A stretch of DNA of 64,000 nucleotides, taken from positions 121,869 to 185,868 of the forward strand of contig NZ_QOVY01000003.1 in NCBI RefSeq assembly GCF_003932955.1, written 5' to 3'. Position 1 is the first letter of the stretch. Every line of letters starts with the position of its first letter. The position numbers were made by a program, and so were the translations under genes. The notes under the pieces were generated by a model. That model ran no database searches and was not told the origin of the DNA. It worked only from the letters and a program-made list of their open reading frames with translations. This document shows positions 48,219 to 57,671 of the stretch, piece after piece. The stretch is from Chryseobacterium sp. SC28 (GTDB taxonomy: Bacteria; Bacteroidota; Bacteroidia; Flavobacteriales; Weeksellaceae).

Positions 48219-49991
48219 TTATTTTATTTTCAGAATTGTTTGGTATAATTCTTTCGGTGCTAAATACGGAAAATCGTTTATAATTTTATTAATTACTTCA
48301 GCTTTTAAAGTATCTTCTCTTTGATAAACATGTAGGAATGGAAATTTACTTTTGTATAATGTTTCTAAGTCGTGTCCTTGATAAATATTGAAATCTAAGC
48401 ATATTGATAATTCAGTTTCGTTATGTGTAAAGTAATTAGTTTTATTTGACAAATCTATTCCAAGTTTAGTTAAAACAAAATCAATGATTATTTGGCAATC
48501 ATCATTTTTTAATGATTGTAAATCGGCATAAGAACTATAGCCATTTAATCCCATTTCTTGATATGTAATTTTAGCTTCTCGTAGAAAAAACAAGCCCATT
48601 AATAAAGGGTCAAGTATATAATTTTCAATATTATATCTTTCGTTTTCTCCTAAAACTATTATCCTGTTTAGTGATATGTTAGTTGTGTCCCAATCAATTA
48701 TTCCATAGACTTGTTCATTTCCATTATCAAAGAGATTATTTACAACATTTATTACATCAGTACAATTTGAACCAGTACTTGTTCTAGCAGGAATGTAAAT
48801 AGGTTCTGATTGCATTGTAGCTATTCGATTTAAGATATTTGTTATTAATTCATAATATTTTACATCGTATTTACTTTCCACAAAAACTTGTCTTCTATTA
48901 TCATTTGAAATTTTTAAAAATGGGATATCTGATGAAAGAGTTTCGATGGCGTCTTGTATTGACGTTTTTATGGGAGTTGAAACTCCTCGTTCCATTTTGT
49001 AAACTGCTGACCCATCACAACAAATTATAGTTGTTGGAGAATGTGAAGTAATAATTATAGGTATATTTGATAATTCAACTATTTTTTCTTTTAGAATTTC
49101 AACCATTTTTTTTGACATCGATGGATGGAGCGGTGCATCAGGTTCATCAATTAGTAATAAGTCTGGTTTATTAATTTTTCCATTAGAGTTATATATTGCT
49201 AAAGCTAATGACATTAAAACTTTTTCTCCTGTTGATAAATCTTGAGGTGAAATATTATAAGTACCATCAATACTAATTAATTTAAAAGTATATGAAGCAT
49301 CCATTCTTGTACCTAAAGGAGAATTAACTCTATACGGAACATTAATACTTTCTAAAATACTATTTACAAATTCCCAAGGTGGTATTCCGTATTTTTGATT
49401 GAACTCTTCTTCAGAATAAATATGAGAAATGTCGGTATGACCTTGGTCTTTATAATACTTATTTATTTTGTTTTCTTCTAAAAGTTTATGATAATTTTTG
49501 AAAATTAATGCGAATTGCCCCGTAAAAAAATCATCTTGAGACATCATTGACGTATCGAAAATGTCAATTAAATAATTTTCGTCAACTTCATCAAAAGGAA
49601 TATCAATTTTATCTACGAATTTTGTAGCTATACGCATTTCATTCGGGTTGTAAAAAGTTTGTAAAAATGTACCTTTATTTTTATTATTTTGGTAATTAGA
49701 ATTATTTAATGCGTTCTTAAACTTTTGATAAAAGTCTTTTACGAAAGTTGTAATTGTTACAGGGTCACAATTTTCTTCAATTTTAGGATTTAAACCATTG
49801 AATTGAATATATAATATATTTTTGACAAGTACGCCGTCCTTATGTACGGTATTTTGGCTTTGATTAAATATAGCTTCTAATAAGTGAGATTTTCCACTAC
49901 CATTTAAACCTGTCAATACTGAAAAACAAGGTAATTCAAAAGTACAAGGAGCAATTGATTTATATTCTTTTTTAATGTCGATCTTTAACAT
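48219..49991 (-). CDS. AAA ATPase with C-terminal TOPRIM-like domain (OLD/DUF4435-like)
   Basis: 590 aa. SMC/ABC-like ATPase: Walker A LTGLNGSGKSHLLEAI (about 28-43), signature ISPQDLSTGEKVLMSLALAI, Walker B LLLIDEPDAPLHPSMSKK and the ITSHSPTTI H-loop. The C-terminal part has VFVESKYDVKYYELI and, later, YGIIDWDTTN, the spacing expected of a TOPRIM-like nuclease core. Such single-gene or two-gene ATPase/TOPRIM proteins act in phage defence (OLD, PARIS and relatives). Base composition is clearly more AT-rich than the hsd operon, suggesting separate acquisition. It sits between two long palindromes. Confidence 0.8.
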   Translation of the reverse strand: MLKIDIKKEYKSIAPCTFELPCFSVLTGLNGSGKSHLLEAIFNQSQNTVHKDGVLVKNILYIQFNGLNPKIEENCDPVTITTFVKDFYQKFKNALNNSNYQNNKNKGTFLQTFYNPNEMRIATKFVDKIDIPFDEVDENYLIDIFDTSMMSQDDFFTGQFALIFKNYHKLLEENKINKYYKDQGHTDISHIYSEEEFNQKYGIPPWEFVNSILESINVPYRVNSPLGTRMDASYTFKLISIDGTYNISPQDLSTGEKVLMSLALAIYNSNGKINKPDLLLIDEPDAPLHPSMSKKMVEILKEKIVELSNIPIIITSHSPTTIICCDGSAVYKMERGVSTPIKTSIQDAIETLSSDIPFLKISNDNRRQVFVESKYDVKYYELITNILNRIATMQSEPIYIPARTSTGSNCTDVINVVNNLFDNGNEQVYGIIDWDTTNISLNRIIVLGENERYNIENYILDPLLMGLFFLREAKITYQEMGLNGYSSYADLQSLKNDDCQIIIDFVLTKLGIDLSNKTNYFTHNETELSICLDFNIYQGHDLETLYKSKFPFLHVYQREDTLKAEVINKIINDFPYLAPKELYQTILKIK

Positions 49992-50018
49992 AAATGTCTA
50001 TTCTGAGGTTAAATTACC

Positions 50019-50149
50019 GCTAACGTTTCGGGGCTTGGCGATGGCGGGCAAATCGAAGCCGAAACTTTCAACTAAAATACAAATTTCTACCGAAGCACAA
50101 AACGTGAACTTTTGACGTTCCGCCCGCTATTGCCAAACCCTTGTTGAAC
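50019..50149. repeat. Long attC-like palindrome before repeat block 1
   Basis: Left arm GGCTTGGCGATGGCGGGC (50032-50049) pairs with CGCCCGCTATTGCCAAACCC (50121-50140) with few mismatches. Outer boxes are GCTAAC (50019-50024) and GTTGAAC (50143-50149), the latter fitting GTTRRRY and also being the first bases of repeat block 1. Confidence 0.6.
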
Positions 50150-50222
50150 TAAACCTCCGGTAGCTTTTCCCATTCGCCGTTTTAGTAACTTTGTTTTTAT
50201 TAACCTTTTAAAAACTCATCAA

Positions 50223-50855
50223 ATGGCTACAAAAAAAAATCTCCGGAGGATTTAAGGACAAACAAATTCCTGAACCGTGCCTCGAGCGAAGTTAACGGTT
50301 TTGCCGAACTTCTGCAACGCTTCGAAAGAAATATTTCCATCCTGGGCAGAAGCAAGCGTACCTTCGAAAATTATTCCCGTCACGTTGTAGCATTAGCGCT
50401 TCATTTCGGTAAAGTCCCTACCGAATTAGACCCGGAAGACATCAAAGATTACCTTTTTGAACTTCAACAGCGCTCCAAAACTCCGTCACAAACGTACTTC
50501 AAACATACCGTTTATGGACTGCGGTTTTTGCTGAAAACCGAAGGCTTGCCTTACAGCTACCTCCATCTTCCCGCGATTCCAAAAGTGAAAAAACTTCCCA
50601 CTATTTTAAGCCGTGAAGAAATCTGGCGAATGCTTCAAAGTGCCGAACTCCTGAAACACAAACTGCTCATCGGCCTGATCTACGGTTGCGGACTGCGCTG
50701 TATGGAAGTAAGGAATATCAAGCTTCACACCCAAAACGCTGCTCAATAAATGCCGGTGCTGCAAGGAGGGAAACCTGGTGACCATTGCTGTTTTCGGGCA
50801 GCGCGGTCCGCCGCAGGACTTTCTTTTCGTCACCCAACCTTTGTCTGCGGAATAA
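50223..50855 (+). pseudogene. Tyrosine recombinase relic, copy 1
   Basis: After ATGGCTAC and a run of nine A the frame is -1 shifted and stops at once; with ten A it would read KSPEDLRTNKFLNRASSE onward through a SAM-like core-binding domain (LGRSKRTFENYSRHV) and the start of a phage-integrase catalytic domain (LPTILSREEIWRML, YGCGLRCMEVRNIKL) that holds the first catalytic Arg. The rest of the domain (Lys, HxxR, His, Tyr) is missing. A second frameshift follows AAGCTT. It cannot make an active enzyme. Confidence 0.8.
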
Positions 50856-51036
50856 ACTTGCGGGTAAGGGAAGTTGTGCCCTACAGCCAGTAAAACCCCG
50901 CAGAAACCACTTCCAAAGGCTACCCAACACCACAAAAAAAGCAGTCCTTCTGAAAAACTGCTTTGCACCTCTAAATTCTAAAAACGACATCCCCATAAGA
51001 GGACCATCATACTGCTGAAAAGCTACCGGAGCTTCC

Positions 51037-51089
51037 GTTCAACGGGCTTTCATCTTCTGTCCTGCGGACAAGACGAAAGCTTAGTTATT
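51037..51089. repeat. 53-bp terminal hairpin of block 1
   Basis: GTTCAAC box, then GGGCTTTC...TCTT-CT-GTCC, TGC loop, GGACAAGA...GAAAGCTT, ending AGTTATT. The left arm has a 2-nt bulge. It lies 13 bp from the stop codon of the minus-strand cargo gene. Sequence is identical to that of block 4. Confidence 0.75.
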
Positions 51090-51102
51090 ATCGGAAGTTT
51101 TT

Positions 51103-51783
51103 TTATTTTATTTTTTCAAGTTCTTCATAAGTAAATTCCTTGTACTCGACACCAAATTTTCTTGCGTTTTCTTCCACAGTAGTGTCAAAACCGGCTTTTT
51201 TTCTTCTTAAATTAACATTTTTCGCATCTTCAATTGGAAGAACATAAACAAAATTTTCTTGTTTGCCATCTTTATTTATCATTCTCATTCCTAATTGAGT
51301 TCCATAAATTTGTGGTTTCTGTTCACCTGTTAATTTTCTGTCAAGCATCATCGCAACATATGTGAAGGGTAGTTCACCGCTTTTACCTGCCTTTTCAATA
51401 ATTGGATAATATTTTGAAATTTTGTCAGGATTATGCTGTATAACATAAAAAACTGCTGTATTTGCAGGTTCACCAACCAATGATTTTCCTGGATAACCAT
51501 ATTTTTCTACTATTTTTTCTACTTTTTCAAAATTTGTTTTATCGTTTTGCTCAATTATTTTAAAAACATTTTGATAAAGATTTTCGGTTGTGTTATTGGT
51601 TAATTTTGCAATTTCTTCTCTTCTTACTTGCGTTGTATTATTGTCAATAAATTCTCTATAAATTTGGTCAACAAAGACAATTTGTTCCAATTGCTTTTTT
51701 AGATCTTCATTAATTGTAGATTGAGATTTACAATTCAAAGTCATTAAAAATATTGAAATTGCTAAAAAAATATTCTTTTTCAT
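51103..51783 (-). CDS. DUF6624-like secreted or lipoprotein-type protein
   Basis: 226 aa. Leader MKKNIFLAISIFLMTLNCKS has a lipobox-like TLNC. The body contains KIVEKYGYPGKSLVGEPA, AVFYVIQHNPDKISKYYPII and QIYGTQLGMRM, blocks I associate with DUF6624 (proteins of unknown function frequent in Bacteroidota accessory regions). It is the sole gene of the cargo module between repeat blocks 1 and 2. Confidence 0.65.
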   Translation of the reverse strand: MKKNIFLAISIFLMTLNCKSQSTINEDLKKQLEQIVFVDQIYREFIDNNTTQVRREEIAKLTNNTTENLYQNVFKIIEQNDKTNFEKVEKIVEKYGYPGKSLVGEPANTAVFYVIQHNPDKISKYYPIIEKAGKSGELPFTYVAMMLDRKLTGEQKPQIYGTQLGMRMINKDGKQENFVYVLPIEDAKNVNLRRKKAGFDTTVEENARKFGVEYKEFTYEELEKIK

Positions 51784-51803
51784 ACGGTTTTATTTAAAAT
51801 GGC

Positions 51804-51935
51804 AGATAACGGTTGGGGGCTTGGCGATGGCGGGAAAATCGAAGCACAAAAGTCCAGTTTTGCACAAAAGTTCAATCGTAGAACTACCGTTGAGTTTAGC
51901 ACCAAACCCGCCATTTTGCCAAACTGCTGTTGAAC
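51804..51935. repeat. Long attC-like palindrome before repeat block 2
   Basis: GCTTGGCGATGGCGGG (51819-51834) pairs with CCCGCCATTTTGCCAA (51907-51922). Outer boxes GATAAC (51805-51810) and GTTGAAC (51929-51935). The left arm lies about 25 bp upstream of the DUF6624 gene's start codon. Confidence 0.6.
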
Positions 51936-52008
51936 TAAACCTCCGGTAGCTTTTCCCATTCGCCGTTTTAGTAACTTTGTTTTTATTAACCTTTTAAAAA
52001 CTCATCAA

Positions 52009-52655
52009 ATGGCTACAAAAAAAAATCTCCGGAGGATTTAAGGACAAACAAATTCCTGAACCGTGCCTCGAGCGAAGTTAATGGTTTTGCCGAACTCCTG
52101 CAACGCTTTGAAAGAAATATTTCCATCCTGGGCAGAAGCAGGCGTACCTTCGACAATTATTCCCGTCACGTTGCAGCCTTAGCGCTTCACTTCGGTAAAG
52201 TCCCTACCGAATTAGACCCGGAAGACATCAAAGATTACCTTTTTGACCTTCAAAATCGATCAAAAACCCCTTCTCAGTCGTACTTTAAACATACCGTTTA
52301 CGGCCTGCGGTTTTTGCTGAAAACTGAAGGCTTGCCTTACAGCTACCTCCATCTTCCCGCGATTCCAAAAGTGAAAAAACTTCCCACTATTTTAAGCCGT
52401 GAAGAAATCTGGCGAATGCTTCAAAGTGCTGAACTCCTGAAACACAAACTGCTCATTGGCCTGATCTACGGTTGCGGACTGCGTTGTATGGAAGTAAGGA
52501 ATATCAAGCTTCAGCATTTGGATTTCGACCGGAAGATGCTGCTCAATAAATGCCGGTGCTGCAAGCAGGGAAACCTGGTGGCCATTGCCGTTTTCGGGCA
52601 GCGCGGTCCGCCGCAGGACTTTCTTTTCGTTACCCAATCTTTCTCTGCGGAATAA
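52009..52655 (+). pseudogene. Tyrosine recombinase relic, copy 2
   Basis: Same A9 frameshift as copy 1. Downstream the frame stays open through VRNIKLQHLDFDRKMLLNKC and on to a stop at 52653-52655. That last stretch no longer resembles an integrase, where a GKGxKDRxxPL segment would be expected, so the catalytic domain was lost by small deletions before the block was copied. Confidence 0.8.
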
Positions 52656-52837
52656 CCTTTGCGGGTAAGGGAAGCTGTGCCCTACAGCCAGTAAAACCCC
52701 GCAGAAACCACTTCCAAAGGCTACCCAACGCCACAAAAAAAGCAGTCCTTCTGAAAAACTGCTTTGCACCTCTAAATTCTAAAAACGACATCCCCATAAG
52801 AGGACCATCATACTGCTGAAAAGCCACCGGAGCTTCC

Positions 52838-52890
52838 GTTCAACGGGCTTTCATCTTGTGTCCTGCGGACAAGACGAAAGCTTAGTTATT
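52838..52890. repeat. 53-bp terminal hairpin of block 2
   Basis: As in block 1 but with GT in place of CT in the left-arm bulge; the paired positions are unchanged. It lies 15 bp from the stop of the next minus-strand gene. Confidence 0.75.
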
Positions 52891-52905
52891 GTAGGAAGTT
52901 TTTAT

Positions 52906-53334
52906 TTATTCATTTCTTTTATATTTTTCACTACATTCCTCAATGCAATTAATATTGTTTGTTATCAATTCAATAGATGTAATAGAAATAATCCTATATT
53001 TGTTTTTAAATTGATGCTCAAAATCATTATTATTACAAGAATAAGTTAAAGTAATGATTTTGTATTCTGAATTTGCGGGGTCTTGTGAAATTACATATGT
53101 TCCACTTCCACAGCTAGCAAAATCATTTCGACTAAATGTATTGTCTTTATTGAATATAATTGTGTAACTATTTGTTGCCTCTGTCCATTCTGTAGGATTG
53201 CTGCCGTCACTTATTTTTGTTTCTTTTAAAATCCAAGAACCGTAAATTTCGTTCCCGATTGGTTCGTTATCATCATCTGATTTACAAGAAAAAAAACTTG
53301 TAAACATTACTAAAATTAAGATTAAATGTTTCAT
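52906..53334 (-). CDS. Lipocalin-like lipoprotein
   Basis: 142 aa. Lipobox SFFSC at about residue 17, followed by KSDDDNEP, the acidic surface-export signal. The mature part is a small beta domain starting IYGSWILKETKI and containing YTIIFNKDNTFSRND, the pattern of Bacteroidota lipocalin-like proteins. Five Cys in the mature domain suggest disulfides. It starts 11 bp after the M43 protease gene and is co-transcribed with it. Confidence 0.7.
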   Translation of the reverse strand: MKHLILILVMFTSFFSCKSDDDNEPIGNEIYGSWILKETKISDGSNPTEWTEATNSYTIIFNKDNTFSRNDFASCGSGTYVISQDPANSEYKIITLTYSCNNNDFEHQFKNKYRIISITSIELITNNINCIEECSEKYKRNE

Positions 53335-53345
53335 AATAGGTAAAT

Positions 53346-54896
53346 TTATTCGATTAATATTTTTTGAACAATTTTTTTACTGTTTTTTGTAACAACAATA
53401 ATGTAATAACCTTTATTATATTTATTTAGGTCAAATTTATTTTTGTTGAAAATTGCAACTCTAACACCACTCATATTTATTAATTCTGCAGTAATAGGAT
53501 TATCAGTGTTAATTTGTTTACTTGTTGATGTTGTATTACTACCTGAACAAGGATCAATAATTATTGCTTCATAATTATTTTTAGAAATTTTTGTTAATTT
53601 TAATGTTTCATTGCATGGACCGGGAGGAGCGGGAGTTATAACTCTTGTAATTTCAGTAGTTCCACAAGAATTTGAAGCAGTGATTTTTAAAGTAACAGTC
53701 CAATATAAATTTGGTCCGTGTCCAAAACCAGAAAATCCACTTCCACCAGCTTGTCCATTATTTGTACTTGCAGTTTTTGTCCAAGTTGTTGAATTTATTC
53801 CTTGTAAAGTAATATTATTTCCTTCTCCACTTATTAAATCAATATCAACATAATTACTATTTGAGTTTAATTGAACTTCGATATTTGGTTTGCCAACCCA
53901 AACTTGATAGTTAAATGTTGATCCATTTATAGTAGCAGTAATAACTCCCATTCCACTCGTTGTAGAAGTCGCAGATTTCACTACGATTGATGAGTTGGTA
54001 GGTGTGCCTACAACAGATAAATTAGAATTTACAGACCAAAAAACCTGATAATTATTAGGATTGGAAATTGAAAAGGTAGAGCTAATGTTAGGACAAATGA
54101 TTGACTCTCCAGTAATTCCTCCACATAAATTACTTTTTACCTGTTGCAAAACGGGAGAACCGTCAAGTGCATCCCTCATTCTAACTCCTTGCAATGAAGT
54201 AAAGTGGTCTAAATTTGCTGGAGGAGAATAAGACATAATATTTGTTAAATCCGGATTATATCCTTGTGTTGCACCAACATTTGCATCTGCAGGAGTGTCA
54301 CAAACATAATCTCCACAACTATTACAATTGCTTCCATTAATTGCTTCAGCACAAGAACCAGATGAAGGTTCAGCTGGACTTCCGTGAAAAGTATGCCATA
54401 AATTTATACAATGTCCAAGTTCGTGAGCAGAAACTCCTGTTTGGGCATAAGAATTAACAATTACTAAATTTCTAGATACTATTTGTTCTGCTCTTCCAGC
54501 CCAATTACTACAGCTATTAACGAGGTAAAAATTTATTGCATTAGGATTGTTGTTTGTAGCTACTATACTAGAAAAATAGCTATCATTTGTATTGTAAAAA
54601 TTACTATTATTGATATAGTCAACACCTGCATTTCTAATATAAATATTGTGCTGATTGAATTTTGAATTTAGAAGATTCACAATTTGATCCACAAAAGCAT
54701 TTGAAACACCACCACTACCGTTAGAATCTCTAACAATATGAAATTGCACATTAATACAAATTGGTGTATTACTATAATTTGTATTGTTTATATCCCTAAA
54801 TCCTTGAACGATTCCATTTTGTGGTGTTCCACAAGTTACCTGACTTTTTACTACTATAATCATTAGTAGCAAAATTAAAAAAGTAAATTTTTTCAT
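53346..54896 (-). CDS. Secreted M43 (pappalysin-type) zinc metalloprotease with T9SS sorting domain
   Basis: 516 aa. Signal peptide (residues 1-18). Zinc site HELGHCINLWHTF (HExxHxxGxxH variant, about residues 159-171), with the Met-turn in NIMSYSPP downstream, as in M43B. Several Cys, including GSNCNSCGDYVCDTP, match the family. A PKD/Ig-like region (about 265-420) follows, then a C-terminal sorting domain ending GYYIIVVTKNSKKIVQKILI. Expected to be secreted by the type IX system and to degrade protein outside the cell. Cargo between blocks 2 and 3. Confidence 0.88.
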   Translation of the reverse strand: MKKFTFLILLLMIIVVKSQVTCGTPQNGIVQGFRDINNTNYSNTPICINVQFHIVRDSNGSGGVSNAFVDQIVNLLNSKFNQHNIYIRNAGVDYINNSNFYNTNDSYFSSIVATNNNPNAINFYLVNSCSNWAGRAEQIVSRNLVIVNSYAQTGVSAHELGHCINLWHTFHGSPAEPSSGSCAEAINGSNCNSCGDYVCDTPADANVGATQGYNPDLTNIMSYSPPANLDHFTSLQGVRMRDALDGSPVLQQVKSNLCGGITGESIICPNISSTFSISNPNNYQVFWSVNSNLSVVGTPTNSSIVVKSATSTTSGMGVITATINGSTFNYQVWVGKPNIEVQLNSNSNYVDIDLISGEGNNITLQGINSTTWTKTASTNNGQAGGSGFSGFGHGPNLYWTVTLKITASNSCGTTEITRVITPAPPGPCNETLKLTKISKNNYEAIIIDPCSGSNTTSTSKQINTDNPITAELINMSGVRVAIFNKNKFDLNKYNKGYYIIVVTKNSKKIVQKILIE

Positions 54897-55020
54897 ATTA
54901 AAACATTTGTGTTCTCAAATTTAAATTAAAGAAATTGAACTGAGAACTTTAATTCAATTTAAATTAATTATTATTCTTGTAAAGTTACAATTTATAACGA
55001 TAGATTTTGTAAAATTTCCT

Positions 55021-55149
55021 ACAACGGTTGGGTATTTCTGTTGGCGGGGATTATTATAACTGGTTTTTGTAAATATAACAAAAAGAACAACTAGGGAAAA
55101 TCTTTACGATGTAAACTTCAACCCCGCTAATAGAAATACTTTGTTGAAC
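55021..55149. repeat. Long attC-like palindrome before repeat block 3
   Basis: GGTATTTCTGTTGGCGGGG (55031-55049) pairs with the inverted copy at 55122-55140 with two or three mismatches. Outer boxes ACAAC (55021-55025) and GTTGAAC (55143-55149). The arm sequence differs from that of the palindromes before blocks 1 and 2, yet size and pairing are the same. Confidence 0.6.
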
Positions 55150-55222
55150 TAAACCTCCGGTAGCTTTTCCCATTCGCCGTTTTAGTAACTTTGTTTTTAT
55201 TAACCTTTTAAAAACTCATCAA

Positions 55223-55869
55223 ATGGCTACAAAAAAAAATCTCCGGAGGATTTAAGGACCAACAAATTCCTGAATCGTGCCTCGAGCGAAGTTAACGGTT
55301 TTGCCGAACTTCTGCAACGCTTCGAAAGAAATATTTCCATCCTGGGCAGAAGCAAACGTACCTTCGACAATTATTCCCGTCACGTTGCAGCCTTAGCGCT
55401 TCATTTCGGTAAAGCCCCTACCGAATTAAACCCGGAAGACATCAAAGATTACCTTTTTGAACTTCAAAAGCGATCAAAAACCCCTTCTCAATCGTACTTT
55501 AAACATACCGTTTACGGACTGCGGTTTTTGCTGAAAACCGAAGGCTTGCCTTACAGCTACCTCCATCTTCCCGCGATTCCAAAAGTGAAAAAACATCCCA
55601 CTATTTTAAGCCGTGAAGAAATCTGGCGATTGCTTCAAAGTGCCGAACTCCTGAAACACAAACTGCTCATCGGCCTGATCTACGGTTGCGGACTGCGCTG
55701 TATGGAAGTGCGGAATATCAAGCTTCAGCATTTGGATTTCGACCGGAAGATGCTGCTCAATAAATGTCGGTTCTGCAAGCAGGGAAACCTGGTGACCATT
55801 GCCGTTTTCGGGCAGAGGGGGCCGCCGCAGGACTTTCTTTTCGTTACCCAAACGCTGTCTGCAAAATAA
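55223..55869 (+). pseudogene. Tyrosine recombinase relic, copy 3
   Basis: Same A9 frameshift and same truncated catalytic domain as copy 2, with scattered substitutions (for example KKHPTILSREEIWRLL, CRFCKQGN). Stop at 55867-55869. Confidence 0.8.
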
Positions 55870-56052
55870 CCTTTGCGGGTAAGGGAAGTTGTGCTCTACA
55901 GCCAGTAAAACCCCGCAGAAACCACTGCCAAAGGCTACCCAACGCCACAAAAAAAGCAGTCCTTCTGAAAAAACTGCTTTGTTTCTCTAAATTCTAAAAA
56001 CGACATCCCCATAAGAGGACCATAACGCTGTTGAAAAGCCACCGGAGCTTCC

Positions 56053-56105
56053 GTTCAACGGGCTTTCATTGTTGGCTTTGCAAGCCCAACGAAAGCTTAG
56101 TTATT
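56053..56105. repeat. 53-bp terminal hairpin of block 3
   Basis: Outer stem GGGCTTTC/GAAAGCTT is conserved, but the inner stem is GTTGG..CTT paired with AAG..CCCAAC instead of TCTT..GTCC paired with GGAC..AAGA. Both arms changed together, so pairing is preserved. It lies 13 bp from the cargo stop. Confidence 0.75.
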
Positions 56106-56118
56106 AGGCGATGTTTTT

Positions 56119-56946
56119 TTACTTTATCCATATTGTTGCTTTTTCAATAGGATTGTTATGCGAATCCTTAAAGAAATTGAATTCTTTTGTAATTCTTTGA
56201 TATAATTCCATTGGTTCTATTGTTGCACCTGTTATATCTTTCATTTTAAGACTGTTATTTTTCATTACAGATTCTCTTACATAGAGTGCAGGATCTTTAA
56301 TTAAATTTTCTTTAATTTTTAGAAATTGTTCTTTTGAAGTCTTAATAGTGGAAGATGGCATTTCAATTTTTTCATTTTGTTTTAAAATACTTGTGGCTAC
56401 AAAATGATAATTGTCTTCTAAATCATAAATTTCTAGAATTAGACCTGGTAATCCAAAAAATTTATATGGTCCATCATTTATTGGAATTTCATCAGTAAAC
56501 CAAGCTTCCCAAACTCTACCTCCAAAGTTGACAGTTGCACTTTTGCAAAAATAATTAAGTATTTCCTTTTTACTGTTTGAAACTTGCCATTGTAATTTTG
56601 GAAAGGAATCTTTATAAGCAAAGTTTCTTGAACTAATATTGTGTATATCTAAAAATTCTCTCTTAGAAAAATTTTTGAATATTCCAAAATTTAATTCATA
56701 CTTTAGAGAAACTTTAGGTGCAATTCCGGTTTGGATAAATTCAGATGTAACTCTATCATAAATTGAATCTAATTTAAATTTCGTTTCGTTATAAAAATAA
56801 GATTCTCCTTCATAACATTTTAAAGTCATTTCTTCTATATTACGTTTTTCATTTGTGGAATCAGGTTTATAAGAAACCTCATATGTGATTTTAACTTGTC
56901 CATAAAAATTACAATAACTGATTATAAATGCAATATTAATAAACAA
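56119..56946 (-). CDS. GLPGLI-family secreted protein
   Basis: 275 aa if started at TTG 56946, which opens the signal peptide LFINIAFIISYCNFYGQ; the only upstream ATG (57015) would overlap the previous gene by 80 bp. The signature GGRVWEAWFTDEIPINDGPY then FFGLPGLILEIYDLE (about 155-195) defines the family, abundant in Bacteroidota and of unknown function. It overlaps the upstream GLPGLI-like gene by 11 bp and is translationally coupled to it. Confidence 0.8.
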   Translation of the reverse strand: MFINIAFIISYCNFYGQVKITYEVSYKPDSTNEKRNIEEMTLKCYEGESYFYNETKFKLDSIYDRVTSEFIQTGIAPKVSLKYELNFGIFKNFSKREFLDIHNISSRNFAYKDSFPKLQWQVSNSKKEILNYFCKSATVNFGGRVWEAWFTDEIPINDGPYKFFGLPGLILEIYDLEDNYHFVATSILKQNEKIEMPSSTIKTSKEQFLKIKENLIKDPALYVRESVMKNNSLKMKDITGATIEPMELYQRITKEFNFFKDSHNNPIEKATIWIK

Positions 56947-57646
56947 TACCAGACTCTTGCAATTCTGGATATACTTTTTCAATTTTTGTAATTTTAAGAA
57001 TGTTTTTTCCATCATCGCTGCAATTGCATTTTTGTTGTTTTATGAAATCTTTGGTATCATTTATGTAAAAATCCTCAAATTCTTTCCAAGTTAAAAACGT
57101 ATTTTCTCTTAAGAAATCATCCAAATTTTTATTATTGAATTTCTTATCTTCTATTAATATGTTGGTTGCCTCAAACTTATATAAACCATCATCACTTTCA
57201 ATTTTTAAAATTATTCCATCTAATCCAATAAATTTCCACGGTCCCGAATTTACCAAGATATTTTTAGCAAAATAAGCTTTATAATTTCTTCCGCGAAATT
57301 TTGTTGTTGCGGTCAAGCATTGATATCCTAAGATCGAAATTTTCTCATTATTAATAATTTTCCAAACAAATTCAGGTTTATCCTCAACAGCTACTCTTCT
57401 AATAAGTGTTTTTTCTAAAAAGTAAAATTCATTATTTTTTTTGAATAAAGATTTAGAATAATCATATGAATTTATAGAGTCTCCTTTTGCATTTACTATC
57501 ATTTTCCATTCACTATTCCCGTGGTCATCGAGAATCAGTTGATATTTTAGTTTATTTTCTGTATTTATAAAATCATAATCGACAACTTGTGCTTGCGAAA
57601 TAATTATAAAAAATAAACTAAAAATAAAAGTTAATTTTTTTTTCAT
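56936..57646 (-). CDS. GLPGLI-like secreted protein (variant motif)
   Basis: 236 aa with a signal peptide (residues 1-19, ending SQAQ). The family block reads RGRNYKAYFAKNILVNSGPW then FIGLDGIILKIESDDG, so GLPGLI is altered to GLDGII. Otherwise colinear with its neighbour. It ends with a Cys pair (QQKCNCSDDG). Probably a divergent duplicate; start supported by the ATG directly preceding the signal peptide. Confidence 0.75.
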   Translation of the reverse strand: MKKKLTFIFSLFFIIISQAQVVDYDFINTENKLKYQLILDDHGNSEWKMIVNAKGDSINSYDYSKSLFKKNNEFYFLEKTLIRRVAVEDKPEFVWKIINNEKISILGYQCLTATTKFRGRNYKAYFAKNILVNSGPWKFIGLDGIILKIESDDGLYKFEATNILIEDKKFNNKNLDDFLRENTFLTWKEFEDFYINDTKDFIKQQKCNCSDDGKNILKITKIEKVYPELQESGIVY

Positions 57647-57671
57647 TTTATTTTTGTTTTAAAAATTGGAA

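Larger units (their letters stand above)
50144..51089 (+). mobile_element. Repeat block 1: decayed recombinase unit
   Basis: 946 bp. Common block present five times in this window, each in the plus orientation. It starts TTGAACTAAACCTCCGGTAG, has a conserved TAACTTTG -7 box (50186-50193), the recombinase relic, a terminator-like stem AAAGCAGT/ACTGCTTT (50938-50964) and the 53-bp terminal hairpin, ending CTTAGTTATT. Flanking sequence on both sides is unrelated to that of the other copies. Blocks 1 and 4 share an internal replacement of 27 bp of coding sequence by 13 bp after the AAGCTT near position 50730. Confidence 0.8.
51930..52890 (+). mobile_element. Repeat block 2: decayed recombinase unit
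   Basis: 961 bp, same architecture as block 1 and nearly identical in sequence, but it retains the longer coding segment after AAGCTT that blocks 1 and 4 lost. The same A9 frameshift and truncated catalytic domain are present. Confidence 0.8.
55144..56105 (+). mobile_element. Repeat block 3: decayed recombinase unit
   Basis: 962 bp, like block 2 in retaining the longer segment. Its terminal hairpin has the most divergent stem of the five. It lies between the M43 module and the GLPGLI/peptide module. Confidence 0.8.

Noticed and set aside
47829..48248. 139-aa plus-strand ORF between hsdM and the ATPase gene
   Set aside because: It crosses two palindromes, has no domain or signal peptide, and its composition follows the palindromes.
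50528..50749. Short ORF MLKTEGLPYSYLHL... that looks like a small tyrosine recombinase gene (similar ORFs at 52314, 55528 and 58639)
   Set aside because: The frame is open far upstream without a start and continues a longer decayed integrase; the TTG start is inside the core-binding domain and the catalytic half is missing.
51037..51089. Terminal hairpin as an ordinary intrinsic terminator of the cargo genes
   Set aside because: No T run follows the stem on the minus strand and inner stems covary with a retained bulge; a secondary role in ending transcripts remains possible.
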